Positions 20,441-31,179 of a DNA stretch of 64,000 bases are shown one piece after another; the first letter of the stretch is position 1, and the number at the start of each line of letters is the position of its first letter. The notes under the pieces were generated by a model that made no database searches, was not told the origin of the DNA, and saw only the letters and a list, made by a program, of their open reading frames with translations. This stretch comes from Topomyia yanbarensis (lineage: Eukaryota > Arthropoda > Insecta > Diptera > Culicidae). The translations under genes were made by a program, and so were the position numbers. The DNA lies in contig NC_080671.1 of assembly GCF_030247195.1 (NCBI RefSeq), positions 36,678,343 to 36,742,342 of the forward strand. Direction: 5' to 3'.

Positions 20441-20843
20441 CTATTAATCCGACTGCCTTCACAACATTCCGGTTATGTCATAGACATTACTAACTTATCT
20501 TTTTACACATGCAAATGATAAAAGATGCTTGATGATCTACCGCTGATAAAGGTTTTTACACATTCTTCGTGCCAGTTTCTAAGAAAATCAGCACAATTCC
20601 CGCATACATCAAGTGAAGATAGATAGCCATAGTTTTGCTTTACTTCTGCTCTACTTCCCGCTTAAAATCATACGTATGGAACTTTGTTAAACATTTCCTG
20701 ATCTTTTTTTTCAAATAAAAGATAATCAGTGACAGCTAGCTCGATAGTCTACCCAGATAAGCTCAGAACTGTGATATTCGTTACTGGAATAAGTATTTTA
20801 TGAAGGACTACCACGTTGTTTATATGCCCGCTCATTCGGTTAA
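20441..20843. other. Unassigned sequence
   Basis: Nothing recognised. Confidence 0.35.
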
Positions 20844-21089
20844 GATCGACGGTGTGGTCAGCAATTCGAGTTTGTCGCTCGGGTCTGGCTGTTTCAGAAC
20901 GCCCTGCTACAGTGGGTGAAGATTTTGAATGGCAATCGCACAGGACGGGACAAAATTTTGTCTCACCTTAAACTCGTATCGGGTGATCTTTGGCGGAACT
21001 GCTTTGCAATTAATTACATCTTCTTTGACAACAAGGATCGTCTGCCTATTCGGTTGTTTATTCCGCGCGTCATGCATTGCATTAAATAA
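20844..21089 (+). pseudogene. Short open frame weakly resembling the PEX11 N-terminus
   Basis: The frame is open without an initiating ATG for 81 codons and includes LLQWVKILNGNRTGRDKILS then LVSGDLW. Peroxisomal membrane protein PEX11 begins with a similar pattern (a short helix, N-x-T-x-GRDK, then a second helix). The rest (NYIFFDNKDRLPIRLFIPRV) does not clearly follow that family. The resemblance is short and may be chance. A retro-pseudogene fragment is the most I would propose. Confidence 0.15.
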
Positions 21090-21377
21090 ATTGAATGGAC
21101 CATTGTAGCAATAAGGCTCCGTGTGACAATTCCGCAGAAAATCATGTGGATGACTTTTGCATTGGGAATGCTGTAATGTGTATTTATGGTGGGGAGAGTT
21201 CCCATGATATATTACCAGGTCCCGCGTAAAAACAGCACCCGATCAAAAAAAATAATGGAAATTGACGAAATTAAAGCTGATTGGATCAAATATTTCTGAG
21301 AGCAAGATTGCGTGATGTCAGTAAACAGCATGCGCGGTTTAAGTGTTTCTTACTATTGGAAAAAAAATTTGAAGGAA

Positions 21378-21400
21378 AAAATCAAGCGCTTATGTCGATG
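21378..21400 (+). repeat. Left copy of a 23 bp target-site duplication
   Basis: The 23 bases ending CAAGCGCTTATGTCGATG are exactly repeated at 22408-22430 and bracket the insertion 21401-22407. Confidence 0.75.
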
Positions 21401-22407
21401 CGTTGCGTTGTGACGATGGTTTTGGCAGATTGCACACTGATTTCATCATGTTTGACTGCTGATTATCTAATAAGAGTTGCTTAGGAAATAGTAATCCGAC
21501 CCATATTAAAACCTCAACAGCATGATAGCCATCATTGCCGGCCGCCCCCATTTCCATCGTTCACGGAGAAGGATAAAGAATAACGTAGACAGGAAGTGTT
21601 GATGCTCCACCTACTTAACGACAGGACGAAGATTTATCAGACTCTTTCATAGGTGCCGCGGAGTTGGTAGGGTAGGATTCGCTCCAAGCAAGCGATGCGA
21701 CCTGTAAAGCATATTTTATTAGGTAGTTGTTTAGTTAGTCTTCGAGTGCACGATCACTCGAAAAAGAGAAGATCTTGTTTAGTTTTTGGTTCTCTTTAAA
21801 CTCTGGGCAGCTGGCTACCGAGAGTATACTATGTTCCATAAACAAAAGCAATTTAAACTCCACACAGCCGAGCGTGGGAGTATTGCCTAGAAAAAGCTAA
21901 TCTTATCTGCGTAATGGGCCGGATCACTATTTATTGCAACAGTATTTGGACAGAATTCGCTACTTCTTCTCTACGATATATTTATTGGCTTGAAAACTAC
22001 CGTGTGATAACACATTACACAGGCAAAAATAGCGCGAGATGATATAAATCAAGGAAAGTATTTCTTATTTTCCATATCGGATTGTTTGTGGATTACAAGT
22101 ATACGAGCGATAATAACGAACATTGAAGGGAAATATAAAGGACTATTAACCTGATGCACGGGCTTGTTAGCAATAACGGAGCTTGAAATTAGTTTCATAA
22201 AAACAGACGCGGCGAATTTTCAATACGTATTGACCCGTGATCATAGATACTAGTCAGATTAGTCGTATTGGGGCTAATTTCCGATCAACTATTCATTTTT
22301 ACGGCAATGTTTTCTCGGCTAGATCTGTTCGCACCCTCTCATTCTGCTACTATCGGCAGAAGGCTGATAGCACCCAGACGTCGCCGGTCTAAGTACCAAA
22401 TGTCATC
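21401..22407 (+). mobile_element. Retro-insertion bounded by a 23 bp duplication, plus orientation
   Basis: A 23 bp perfect duplication (21378-21400 and 22408-22430) is typical of target-primed reverse transcription. The inferred 3' end (GGCAGAAGGCTGATAGCACC ... AAATGTCATC) is shared with the repeat ending at 7489, which supports it as a family end and sets the orientation. There is no poly(A); some non-LTR clades end in short repeats instead. The body includes a stretch reading EVLMLHLLNDRTKIYQTLS near 21600-21650, which I cannot assign. Confidence 0.6.
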
Positions 22408-22469
22408 AAAATCAAGCGCTTATGTCGATGATAGTACAAATTTGTTCTACATTCAATTAAAGGAAAAAA

Positions 22470-22587
22470 TATTCAAGAGTCCACGTGGATAATTGTCATA
22501 CCCCCACCCTCCTCTTCATGGACAAGCGTGGACTTTCCCGTCCCCCTACCCTCCCTTAAGCTGTCTACGTGGTATGTGGACGGCCCC
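22470..22587 (-). repeat. GGGGCCGTCCACAT-ended interspersed repeat
   Basis: Minus strand starts GGGGCCGTCCACATACCACG and contains C/G-rich runs and two more GTCCACG words. The layout resembles the GGGG-TCATACAC-ended family at 42443-43832 (GGGGYC, then a hexamer palindrome, then G-rich blocks). Confidence 0.45.
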
Positions 22588-22744
22588 TAACTTATTTTTC
22601 TTACATGTCTTACTATCACTTTATAGAATATAAAGTGATCGATATTCGGTTTGATCAAAAATGTTCCATGAGTCAAACATTGATGCATGTACCTTAGATA
22701 CTGTTTTTCAGCATATAACAAATATATTTCATGAAGAAATATAA

Positions 22745-22831
22745 ACATTTGTTTTGATTCGATTATCCGGATGATTCGATTATCCGAAGCGAAATTTTTC
22801 TGCACCCTACAGATAATCGAATCTGGCCTGT
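22745..22831 (-). repeat. Lone terminus of a TA-type DNA transposon
   Basis: Read on the minus strand: CAGGCCAGATTCGATTATCT at the end, followed by two subterminal copies of CGGATAATCGAATC. The tip is followed on the plus strand by TA. No partner terminus is present, so the element is truncated. Confidence 0.4.
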
Positions 22832-23638
22832 ACAACGTACCCTTACTCATCCTACCATTTGAGCTAATGCGTTGAATAGATATTGCAGATACTGCTCTAA
22901 CTAATGTGTTCAAATGGGTGGGATGAATAGAGGAGCTAAGATGAATTAGGGAGCAGTAACCCTATTCGTAGAACAAATAATAATATAATTTATCATTCTT
23001 CATTTCATGAGCTGTTCTTCGAGGCAAACACTTGGACTTCTTGGACAATTGCAACAAGCGTATGTAAGCACTAATCAAAGCGTATGTGTTTTTCCATACC
23101 TAAATAGAAATAAGTTACACTCATGCTAAGCGTTCGGTCTCCTTCTTTTATTTGGACAAAGATTCCTTCAAGTTGATACAGTAAAGTAAAAGTGGATATA
23201 ATTTAACCAGCATTCGGCGTAATTCTACAAAATCAAAAAAAGTGCCAACATTCACACTCTTACCATCACCGTCGGAAAATAACTTATGCCTAACGAACAT
23301 TATGCCTAAGATCCATTATGCCTAATATATTTATACCAAACGTCCGTTATGGCTAACGTAAAACTGGATTCTATCTACACTGCGTACTTACTATTCTTCT
23401 ATTAAACTCTGCTCATAGACTGGTTAGTTCGACTAGTCTGTCTATGAAAATATCATCTCTATCACTTGAGAAACATGTGTTTTAGCTGCTCGCAGTTTTC
23501 AGTAGCACGTTGATCATTCGCACTTTGAAAGTGCGGAGTCCAGATCGGTGGGAAGTGTGCAATAGAATTTGTCTATGCGATCTGTCAGTGCATCTCAGCA
23601 ACATCATCCTAAAAGTATTGAGTATTCGTAGTATAAGA
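22832..23638. other. Mostly unassigned; short tandem repeat at 23281-23352
   Basis: Four units of about 16 bp built on TTATGCCTAACG/TTATGCCTAAGA occur at 23281-23352. Nothing else recognised. Confidence 0.5.
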
Positions 23639-23867
23639 TGGTCGGTGTTAAGTCAGACCGGACCAAGTCGCAAAACATCAAAAAATGAGATAATGATAGC
23701 ACTGGATAAATAATTTCTTCAGGTACGTTATACTCTTGCCAGATTTGAAATATGTAACAATAAACAGAAATTATGACAAAAATTAATTGCTGCGATTCAA
23801 ACTTTAAACTCATTTTTCTCGAAATCAATATATTGTCCTTTAGTCCGGTCTGACTTAACACCGACCA
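23639..23867 (-). mobile_element. TA-flanked MITE, copy 2
   Basis: Same terminal repeat as 8800-9049, here in inverse orientation and about 20 bp shorter through an internal deletion around 23790. TA is intact on the right (23868-23869); the left flank reads GA, probably a point change. Confidence 0.8.
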
Positions 23868-24717
23868 TATGTACTTTTAATTTCAACTCAATTACACCAC
23901 ACTTACATACTCTTTGGAACGCCAAACGATTACGAAACCATCGGAAGGTAACAGCTCGCAAAAATAATCCACAAATTAGTTATCTAAGAATCGGTAACAA
24001 TGATGTCATAAAACAAAGTCTCAATTTAGTCACACGCTGCCTCCGTTTGAAGACTTGATCATTTTCTTTTGGCAGGCTAAAAAAAAAGCGAGAGAGATTA
24101 CCGGAGCCTAAAAGTAATCAGCAGCATAGCGACTGCCGATCTCATCACTACCATTTTCCACTAAAAGCGCCGAACGAGTGGTGAAAAAAAAAACAAACAA
24201 ACTCAATCAGCTGAAACATTATTATAAAACAAATGCCAACCTTTTGATACGAGTGATTACAACTTTTGGTACGTGTTTGTGTTTAGATGATTGTTGCCAG
24301 TACAAGTGAATGGGAGTGAGTGGAACTGAGTGTGAAGTGGATTTCCACACGACTGGGTTTTCCAGTTACAATAGATTGGAAAACCTTGGGTTTTGGAATT
24401 TCAAGAGAAAGGATAGTAACCTAGTTCATGAAAAGTTCCGCTTTTCGTTTAATGCCTAAATTGTGAAAAATATTCGTCCTCAGATTTCGTTTTTATAAAA
24501 TACTTCCAAATAAGACTAATAATTACTATTTAATGAAACAAGCTGTTGCGGTATTGAAAATAAAGTGCCGTTTCAAATATCGATTTGCACAAAACTCCGG
24601 ATACTGACGACTTCTTTCTCAGAAATTTGGCCATACTTAGTGTACATACAATACCCAAAGTTTCGGCCGGAATTGGAATCAGCACGGTAGTTGAGATTGA
24701 TGCTGTTATAATTACTA
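23868..24717. other. Unassigned AT-rich sequence
   Basis: Nothing recognised on either strand. Confidence 0.4.
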
Positions 24718-27201
24718 CAGGTATACCTCGATAGTACGTACCCTCGTTAGTACGTACATTTTGCCTCGATAGTACGTACACCTCCCATCAATTTTTTTTC
24801 CTTTGATTTTGTAAGCTTCAACGAAGTAGGACAACTTTTATGGAAATTCAATGGGTTTATACATACTTTAGAGAAGTTGTGTGCTACTTAAAGTAGTTCT
24901 ATAAAGGCCAGTAAAGTATTTCAAACTTTAAATAAGTCATAAATTCATTGTAGGAATCAAACAAGTATAAACAAGTTCCAGGAATGTCTTATATTTTGGG
25001 AGACTGCTGACTTACAATGAGATCTTTAGCTCTTCGGATAATTTGTACGACACTCATTAGTTATAGTTTGGTTTTGTCAAAATTCAGAGTATCTCAATGA
25101 ACTTTAAGGATGATCTTCGAAGGTCATATGGAATTTCAGTAATACTTCAAACTTTCTATACTAACAATTTCTATAGAAAACGGAGTGTTCACGACTTTCA
25201 CACATATTTTACCAACTTCGGGAAATTCTGCGACCTGAACATTTAGAAATATTACAGTTTCAGTAGGTTTTGTTAACGGCTATCGGTGATTCAGTCAAGC
25301 TGCTTCAAGAAAATCCTACGATATTAACCCATTATAACCCAGGGGTTTCAAAAAGTGAGCCAAATGCAGTGATATCTTCAATTCCACCAAAAAAGGTATC
25401 AAAGATTATGGGAAAAATAAAATCACCGCTTAAAATGGTTTTGAGAATGAAAATATCTCGTGCAAAAAAATTCGTACGCTTAAATAAAAACAACAAATTT
25501 TAAGTTGTTTGACATATTTCTTCGGATTTACTGATAGACAACACTTCTTTTACACCTGTAGGAACGTTTTGTCACATAATGGAATTATTAGCACGAAATC
25601 CAACAATTAAATTCAATTAAATGTATTGCTTACTTTTCAGCCACCATTTGCCCCAACTATACACGGTTCAAAAATGTAAACAAAATTATAAAAAAAATGG
25701 CAGTTGTCTTGTTTCACAATGAAATATGAGGTGCAATGATCCCATTAGTGCAATAATAAAGCAGTTAGATGCCAAAATTCAGCAGTAAATACGCGTTAAA
25801 CGATGGATAGTTCTGCGTATGAAATTTCATACGCTAGGATATAATGGGTTAAGTAGAATCTTAAGAAGCTCTGGAAAGTTCGCGAAGTTTTAAGAATATT
25901 CTAAGAATTTATGAAGAATCTTTTAGACATCAGGGGGCGTCTGCAAATTTCTGCAAACTTAAAAAAATGCCAAGTGCATTTCATGAAACTCACAATTAAT
26001 TTCAACGAAGTATTTCGAGAAAACTTACAAAATTAGAAAAGTGCCTATTCAAGCTTTAGGTACGGCATGTTCCAAGTCTTACTAACTTTAAGGAAAATTG
26101 CAAAAATTCGAGACATTTTTCGAATATCAAAGAAGATTTTAGGCAATTTTGAGAATTAATATCTAGAGCGGTGATAAAACGATTTTTGATGAACGATCTG
26201 CAAACAGTACATAATTTGAGTGCTGAATCCCATACATTCCAGGAGATACAATGTTTAGAATGGAATGGGCGAGATTCGCAAGACTAACGACTTCGATGGA
26301 GGCTGCTGGTAGTACTTAAAGAGCTGAAAAAATAAGTATTTTCTCAACACTTCGTTTGGGGATCTTGTGAGCGTGATTAAAAAAATGTATCCACCATATT
26401 GGCGTGGTTCAAGAAATATTTCCTAATTCAGTAAAACCTATCTTATGTAGTCAAAAACTGTGGTTATTTTACTTTTTAGTTTATATGCCGACATTGTTTT
26501 AATGTAAAATCATATCTTGTTTGCAAATATATTTAAATATCCGTTTTCGGGGTTTTTAAAGTTCATTAACGACCAAAAACTGGAAGGAATAAAAACCAAT
26601 CTGAAATCCTGTATGAATCTGAGAAGAATTGTTATCGCGCCCAAAAAACGGGAACTTCTGTTTTTTTAACCCACCAAATGTCGGTTCGTTCCTACAGTTT
26701 GAAAAATTGTCCTGTTATTATTACACGAATCAAATATACAAAAAACAATTCCTTCTGCTTCAGGCAGATCAAAAAATTAAGAAAATCTTCAGGGAATTTA
26801 TCCATGAATTTCAAGCAAGTCTTACGAATTTCAGAGATTCAGGATAGTTCTAGAATTTTAAAGAAGCGCTAAATAAAATTCTACAAAATTCCTAATAAAT
26901 TTGCCGAAATGCTCAAGACAATGCTACCAATTTCAAAGGAACTTACCATGGAAATGTTTTTACACTCCATTTTCAATCATTCTGGTTGATGGAAACCATA
27001 ACATTAAAGATTAAGTACTTGGTGATAGGAAAGTTTATCACTAATAGGGTGATGAATTTAGTGATTTTTGTGAAGTTTCGTTAAATATTAAACATAAAAA
27101 GTAATATGTTGAATTTTATTTTTGTGATTCGATACTACGTACGTTTCGATAGTACGTACGCTAAACGAAGCGAAGGTGTACGTACTATCGAGGTATACCT
27201 G
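24718..27201. mobile_element. 2.5 kb TA-flanked DNA transposon (pogo/Tc1-mariner-type), no transposase
   Basis: Termini begin CAGGTATACCTCGATAGTAC on both strands and are flanked by TA (24716-24717, 27202-27203). Subterminal copies of TCGATAGTACGTAC occur in both ends (24770-24780 and 27130-27190). The interior is AT-rich, shows no DDE/DDD transposase motif, and contains a second, TTAA-flanked element. Transposase sequence is lost or was never present. Confidence 0.8.
25328..25848. mobile_element. piggyBac-type MITE nested in the larger transposon
   Basis: CCCATTATAACC at the left and GGATATAATGGG at the right form inverted ends of about 12 bp, each next to TTAA (25324-25327, 25849-25852). 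CCC...GGG ends with a TTAA target are the piggyBac signature. Length is 521 bp. It lies inside 24718-27201, so it inserted later. Confidence 0.7.
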
Positions 27202-27203
27202 TA

Positions 27204-29479
27204 GCAATAAACTGTTGCTTCATAAGAATTTAGACCATCCCCATAGCAGCCGATAATAATAGTTGCAATTAAACTAAAAAAAAAATGGCTCAAAAATAGT
27301 ACACTGTGACTATTACTCATACATATAAACAATGTCCTCTTGTGGCTGTTAAAAAAATACGTGATTGTTTCAGCTCGGCAGTGCACTTTAATCGCTGCAA
27401 ATGCAACACATTTGGAGCACTTTCGTGTTGGCATTGAGCGTCGGGAGATCGGCTGCGGTATCGCCGCCGCGTCGATCGTGATGCATAGCGGCGGATCAAT
27501 AAATTAACCCCCAAGAATTCCAACCGCTGCCGGTAGTGCCATTAGCGAGAGCCACCTCGCTGAGTCCACGGTAGGAAGTAGAGCAGTGGGTAAAATGTAA
27601 ACCGAAGGGCACCCAGAAAGGGAGCGAGTACAAACGATATACAATTGAAATGCCAGGGTTATGCACGAGTCTCGTGTGATTGTGATGAGATGACCAACGT
27701 CAGAAAATGGCAGCAAGCGACGAACCTAACATGCACGAGTGAGGCGTGCAACGAAAATTCTGGCAGAAATGCAACGCCTGACTAAACGGATGGGTTAGGC
27801 AGGTGATGTAAGTACAAATATTTTATAGCGTTTCATCATTGGTAATTGAAAAAATATCAGAACGAGACAAAGTGTGTATTAATAAGAAGTAATGATTTTT
27901 CTAGGTTAATAAAGGTTTGTGAATCACTTAGGGACGATTCATAAAATATGAAACACTTTTAGGGGAGGAGGTGTACAATACGATGTGACATTTTAAAAAA
28001 TATGGCGAGTGAACTAATACGTAACCTAACATGTTTTAGAGCAGTAAAAAATAAAACAATATTCGCTACGTATTAGGGATGGAAGAATGAAGAAATTTTT
28101 AACAACGAGGGAGTGAATTTTGGCAATTTTACATTACTTAATTGAAATTGTAATTGTTTCAATAAGGGCTTCAACCGGATGGTCATTCGCCCATTACATT
28201 ACTTAGTTTATGAATAGTATCTTAATTAGCAATACAATATATAAGTTAATAAACAAAACCTAAGCGCAATCAAAAAAATGACTTAACTGTCTGTTAACTT
28301 ATTTATTATTTTGTTTTATGTTATTTCATCTAGTATGTATAACAGAAATTTGTCCAGACTTTTCGAAATATTTTGGACAATTATTGTAAATTAAATAAAT
28401 GTGGCGTAAACAGCGAAATTCCATAGAGAAGCGTTGAAAAACATGTATTGTTAGGGCAATCAGCCAACTGTTGACAATACTTCTGACCAAGACATAATCG
28501 AAGATATTTGGCGATAAGATTGAAAATTCATCCGAAAACATGACAAATAATTTAGCTAAACAAAATAATATGCTCAACGTTTTCGTACATTATTTCCTTT
28601 TGACGTCACGGCCAATTTTGTGCTGCCAAATTGTAAATGGAGCAAATTTACTGAAAAATTCGTTTTTCCGCAAAGTTAAATTTCCCATACATTAGTCAAC
28701 ATTTCTCGACCAGAGCCGCCCATATGAAGCATCCAAGAGCTTCCGCTCAAATACTGTGGAGTTAAAAGCATAAGCTATTGCTTTTCAGCATGTTCTTCAT
28801 AGCTTGCTGTTCGAACAATTTGCACGTTCAGAACATTTGGAGCTGAAAGCATCTATCTATTTATACGAGAAAGCTTTTATTCTAGCTACAGCGAACTAAT
28901 TTCTGTATTCCATGCTAAAAAAATAAAGGGTTGTGTTCAAGACACGACCAGAGTACATCGGAAATGCAGAAATTTTCACGAAAAAGCTTCATGTTAATGT
29001 TAACCTAGCAAGATCCTAACATGTAGAACTCATGTAGTCCCAATATGAATTAGTAGTTTTAATGAGGTAATATTATTTTACAAACGATATCCGCTCTCGA
29101 AAATTTCTGCCTTTTTTCATAGTCTGTTTTCGTAAAAACAGCACACACTTCAACAATTCGCCTTTAACCGAATCTTTTTGAAACTTTCCCGGAACTAATT
29201 AGTTATTGTGCGTATATTCATTTCATTGAATTGAAAAAAAAACTAAATTTATTCTTCGTTTGAAACTTTGGCTCGTACCAATCCAACGTACTTCGAATAT
29301 TGTTGCATTATGCCAGGTCTTCTGAATCTCCTCTATCTTGTTTATCTCTCCATTTATTGTTCCAGGAGTTATTTAGGGAGTGTCAATGTCACTGCATCTA
29401 CAAATTGTCTGCCAATTCCGAAAAGGTTTGGGCAAAATCCGAAATTTTGTTTATTTGTACATGCTCTGGAATGCCAAAC
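27204..29479. other. Unassigned sequence
   Basis: 27370-27780 is somewhat richer in GC and has several short minus-strand frames without motifs; the rest is AT-rich. No gene or repeat recognised. Confidence 0.35.
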
Positions 29480-29501
29480 TCTATCCTGACCGCGGAAGTT
29501 T
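29480..29501 (+). repeat. Left copy of a 22 bp target-site duplication
   Basis: TCTATCCTGACCGCGGAAGT plus TT is repeated exactly at 31158-31179 and brackets the retroposed segment. Confidence 0.8.
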
Positions 29502-31157
29502 TTTTTTTTTTTTGAGGTCGCTAGCCGTGCATTGAAGAATGCCTAAAACTCTGAACTAGGCCCCGTCGAGTCCAGTCCGTCATCTGTCCGTCTCGTCCTG
29601 TCGTGTATGGGGCTTCCAGGTTACATGCATTCACCAGACGAGACTAGCTTATGTCAGCTTAATTGTGCACTGGTTTCGTAGAATCGAGGCGATCATCGAA
29701 ATGATAGATCCTACGAGTGAATGCACTTGGCCTAGTCACCTGTCGAGCATTTGTATATTTGCGTGTGTGAATGTTTACGTGTGTATGGGAAGTGTTGCAT
29801 GTTGAGATATGTGTGTTACCTGTAAATAATATGTTAATACACTGCCCATAAAAGCATAAGAGTCCCATATTGAAAAACAGCAAGCCGAGAAAAATGCTGT
29901 TCAAGATTTGCATTTTCATGGAGCCTTATGGATGGGCTAACGATGTTTTGGTATTTTTTCGTTATTTTTAAAACATAACTGGTAATCTTATTTGTGCATT
30001 GTGATTGAGTGGTGATACAGAATACAATCCAACAGATAACTCATTTTCGACAAAAATCCATATGGGACTCTTATGCATTTATGGGCAGTACAAATATGCA
30101 TTATGTTAAAATAAAACATGTGTAATATGCTACTTACAGTTTGTTGTTCGTTCCTACTTATCTGATTCAATTGAGTATGAAAGTACATCTCAATTTTTCT
30201 AAAACCTGGCGACGTCTGATGGCAGCGAATAGTCATTGTTGACAGCAATGTTGCCCTTTTATGTTAAATTATCTCGGAGAAGTCATCAGAGGAATATGGC
30301 GCATGAGATCGAAAATAAATAAAATAAAATAAAGAGTAGAGTTAGTACTGTTATTGAATATTAATTGAACAACACATGTACCATGCAATAAAACTACTTG
30401 GAATCGTCCAAATGCCAGAAAATGATATATATTTACCATTAACGACAATTAACTCCGTTAGAAGTTTTTCATGCTATGCTGGACGGGAATGGATGATTGA
30501 CGTGAATCGGTAAATCAATCGTACCTTTATTTATCCAATACGAATGAATCGAATCGAATGCACGAATTGAACACCAGTAAAAAGTGACCAACGAATCCCA
30601 AGAAGGATCACCAACTATTCTATCATATAAGTCAGTTCTGCATCCATTCCCTGGTCCACATGTCACAAATACTCAGACGCCCACATACACAGATAGACAC
30701 ACGGCTAGCACACAACTGTACACTAGTACCACAAACCACAATATAACAACACAACACAACTAATAGGGTTCTACTGTTATTTTTTTTAATGCGCCTGTGC
30801 ACGTTGCCGAGGTCGACCGATAAATCGACACACAATGACTTCCACTGCGAGCCGTGCTCACAAAGACTGCCGTTAAGCTGTTGAACAATGTCTGCAATCA
30901 CAGCCCACAGAAAAAGTCAACCCACGGCGACCCGCCAATCGGCCACGCCAGTGTGCACAGGCTCTTAGTTGACCGTTAGTTTGGACTGGTGCAGAGTATG
31001 AAAAAACACAAAGCATAGAAAAGGTCCATAAGCCCTCTCGGTCTCCTCGATGCACCACTATCGAGGCGCAAAGCAATAACCATCCTAAAGCAGGTGTCTG
31101 CTCAAATATGCTTGAAGATGTTTGCAATACCGTCAAACCCGTCAACCTAGGAGAGGG
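29502..31157 (-). mobile_element. Poly(A)-tailed retroposed segment, minus orientation
   Basis: A 15-base T run (29499-29513) at the left and the exact 22 bp duplication on both sides show reverse transcription of a polyadenylated RNA read on the minus strand. The 5' half (about 31150-30450, minus) is fairly GC-rich and mRNA-like, but its longest frames have no recognisable domain. The source could be a processed transcript or an unknown SINE/LINE. No AATAAA lies just before the tail. A 249 bp MITE sits within it. Confidence 0.65.
29840..30088. mobile_element. TA-flanked MITE nested in the retroposed segment
   Basis: Ends read CTGCCCATAAAAGCATAAGA and, inverted, CTGCCCATAAATGCATAAGA, both continuing GTCCCATAT. 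TA flanks both ends (29838-29839, 30089-30090). Non-coding, 249 bp, Tc1/mariner-type target. Confidence 0.75.
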
Positions 31158-31179
31158 TCTATCCTGACCGCGGAAGTTT

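Noticed and set aside
7000..22400. Interpreting 7410-7489 and 22328-22407 as a long duplication of the region
   Set aside because: Only about 80 bases match and they end at the same point, which fits a shared retroelement 3' end better than a segmental duplication.
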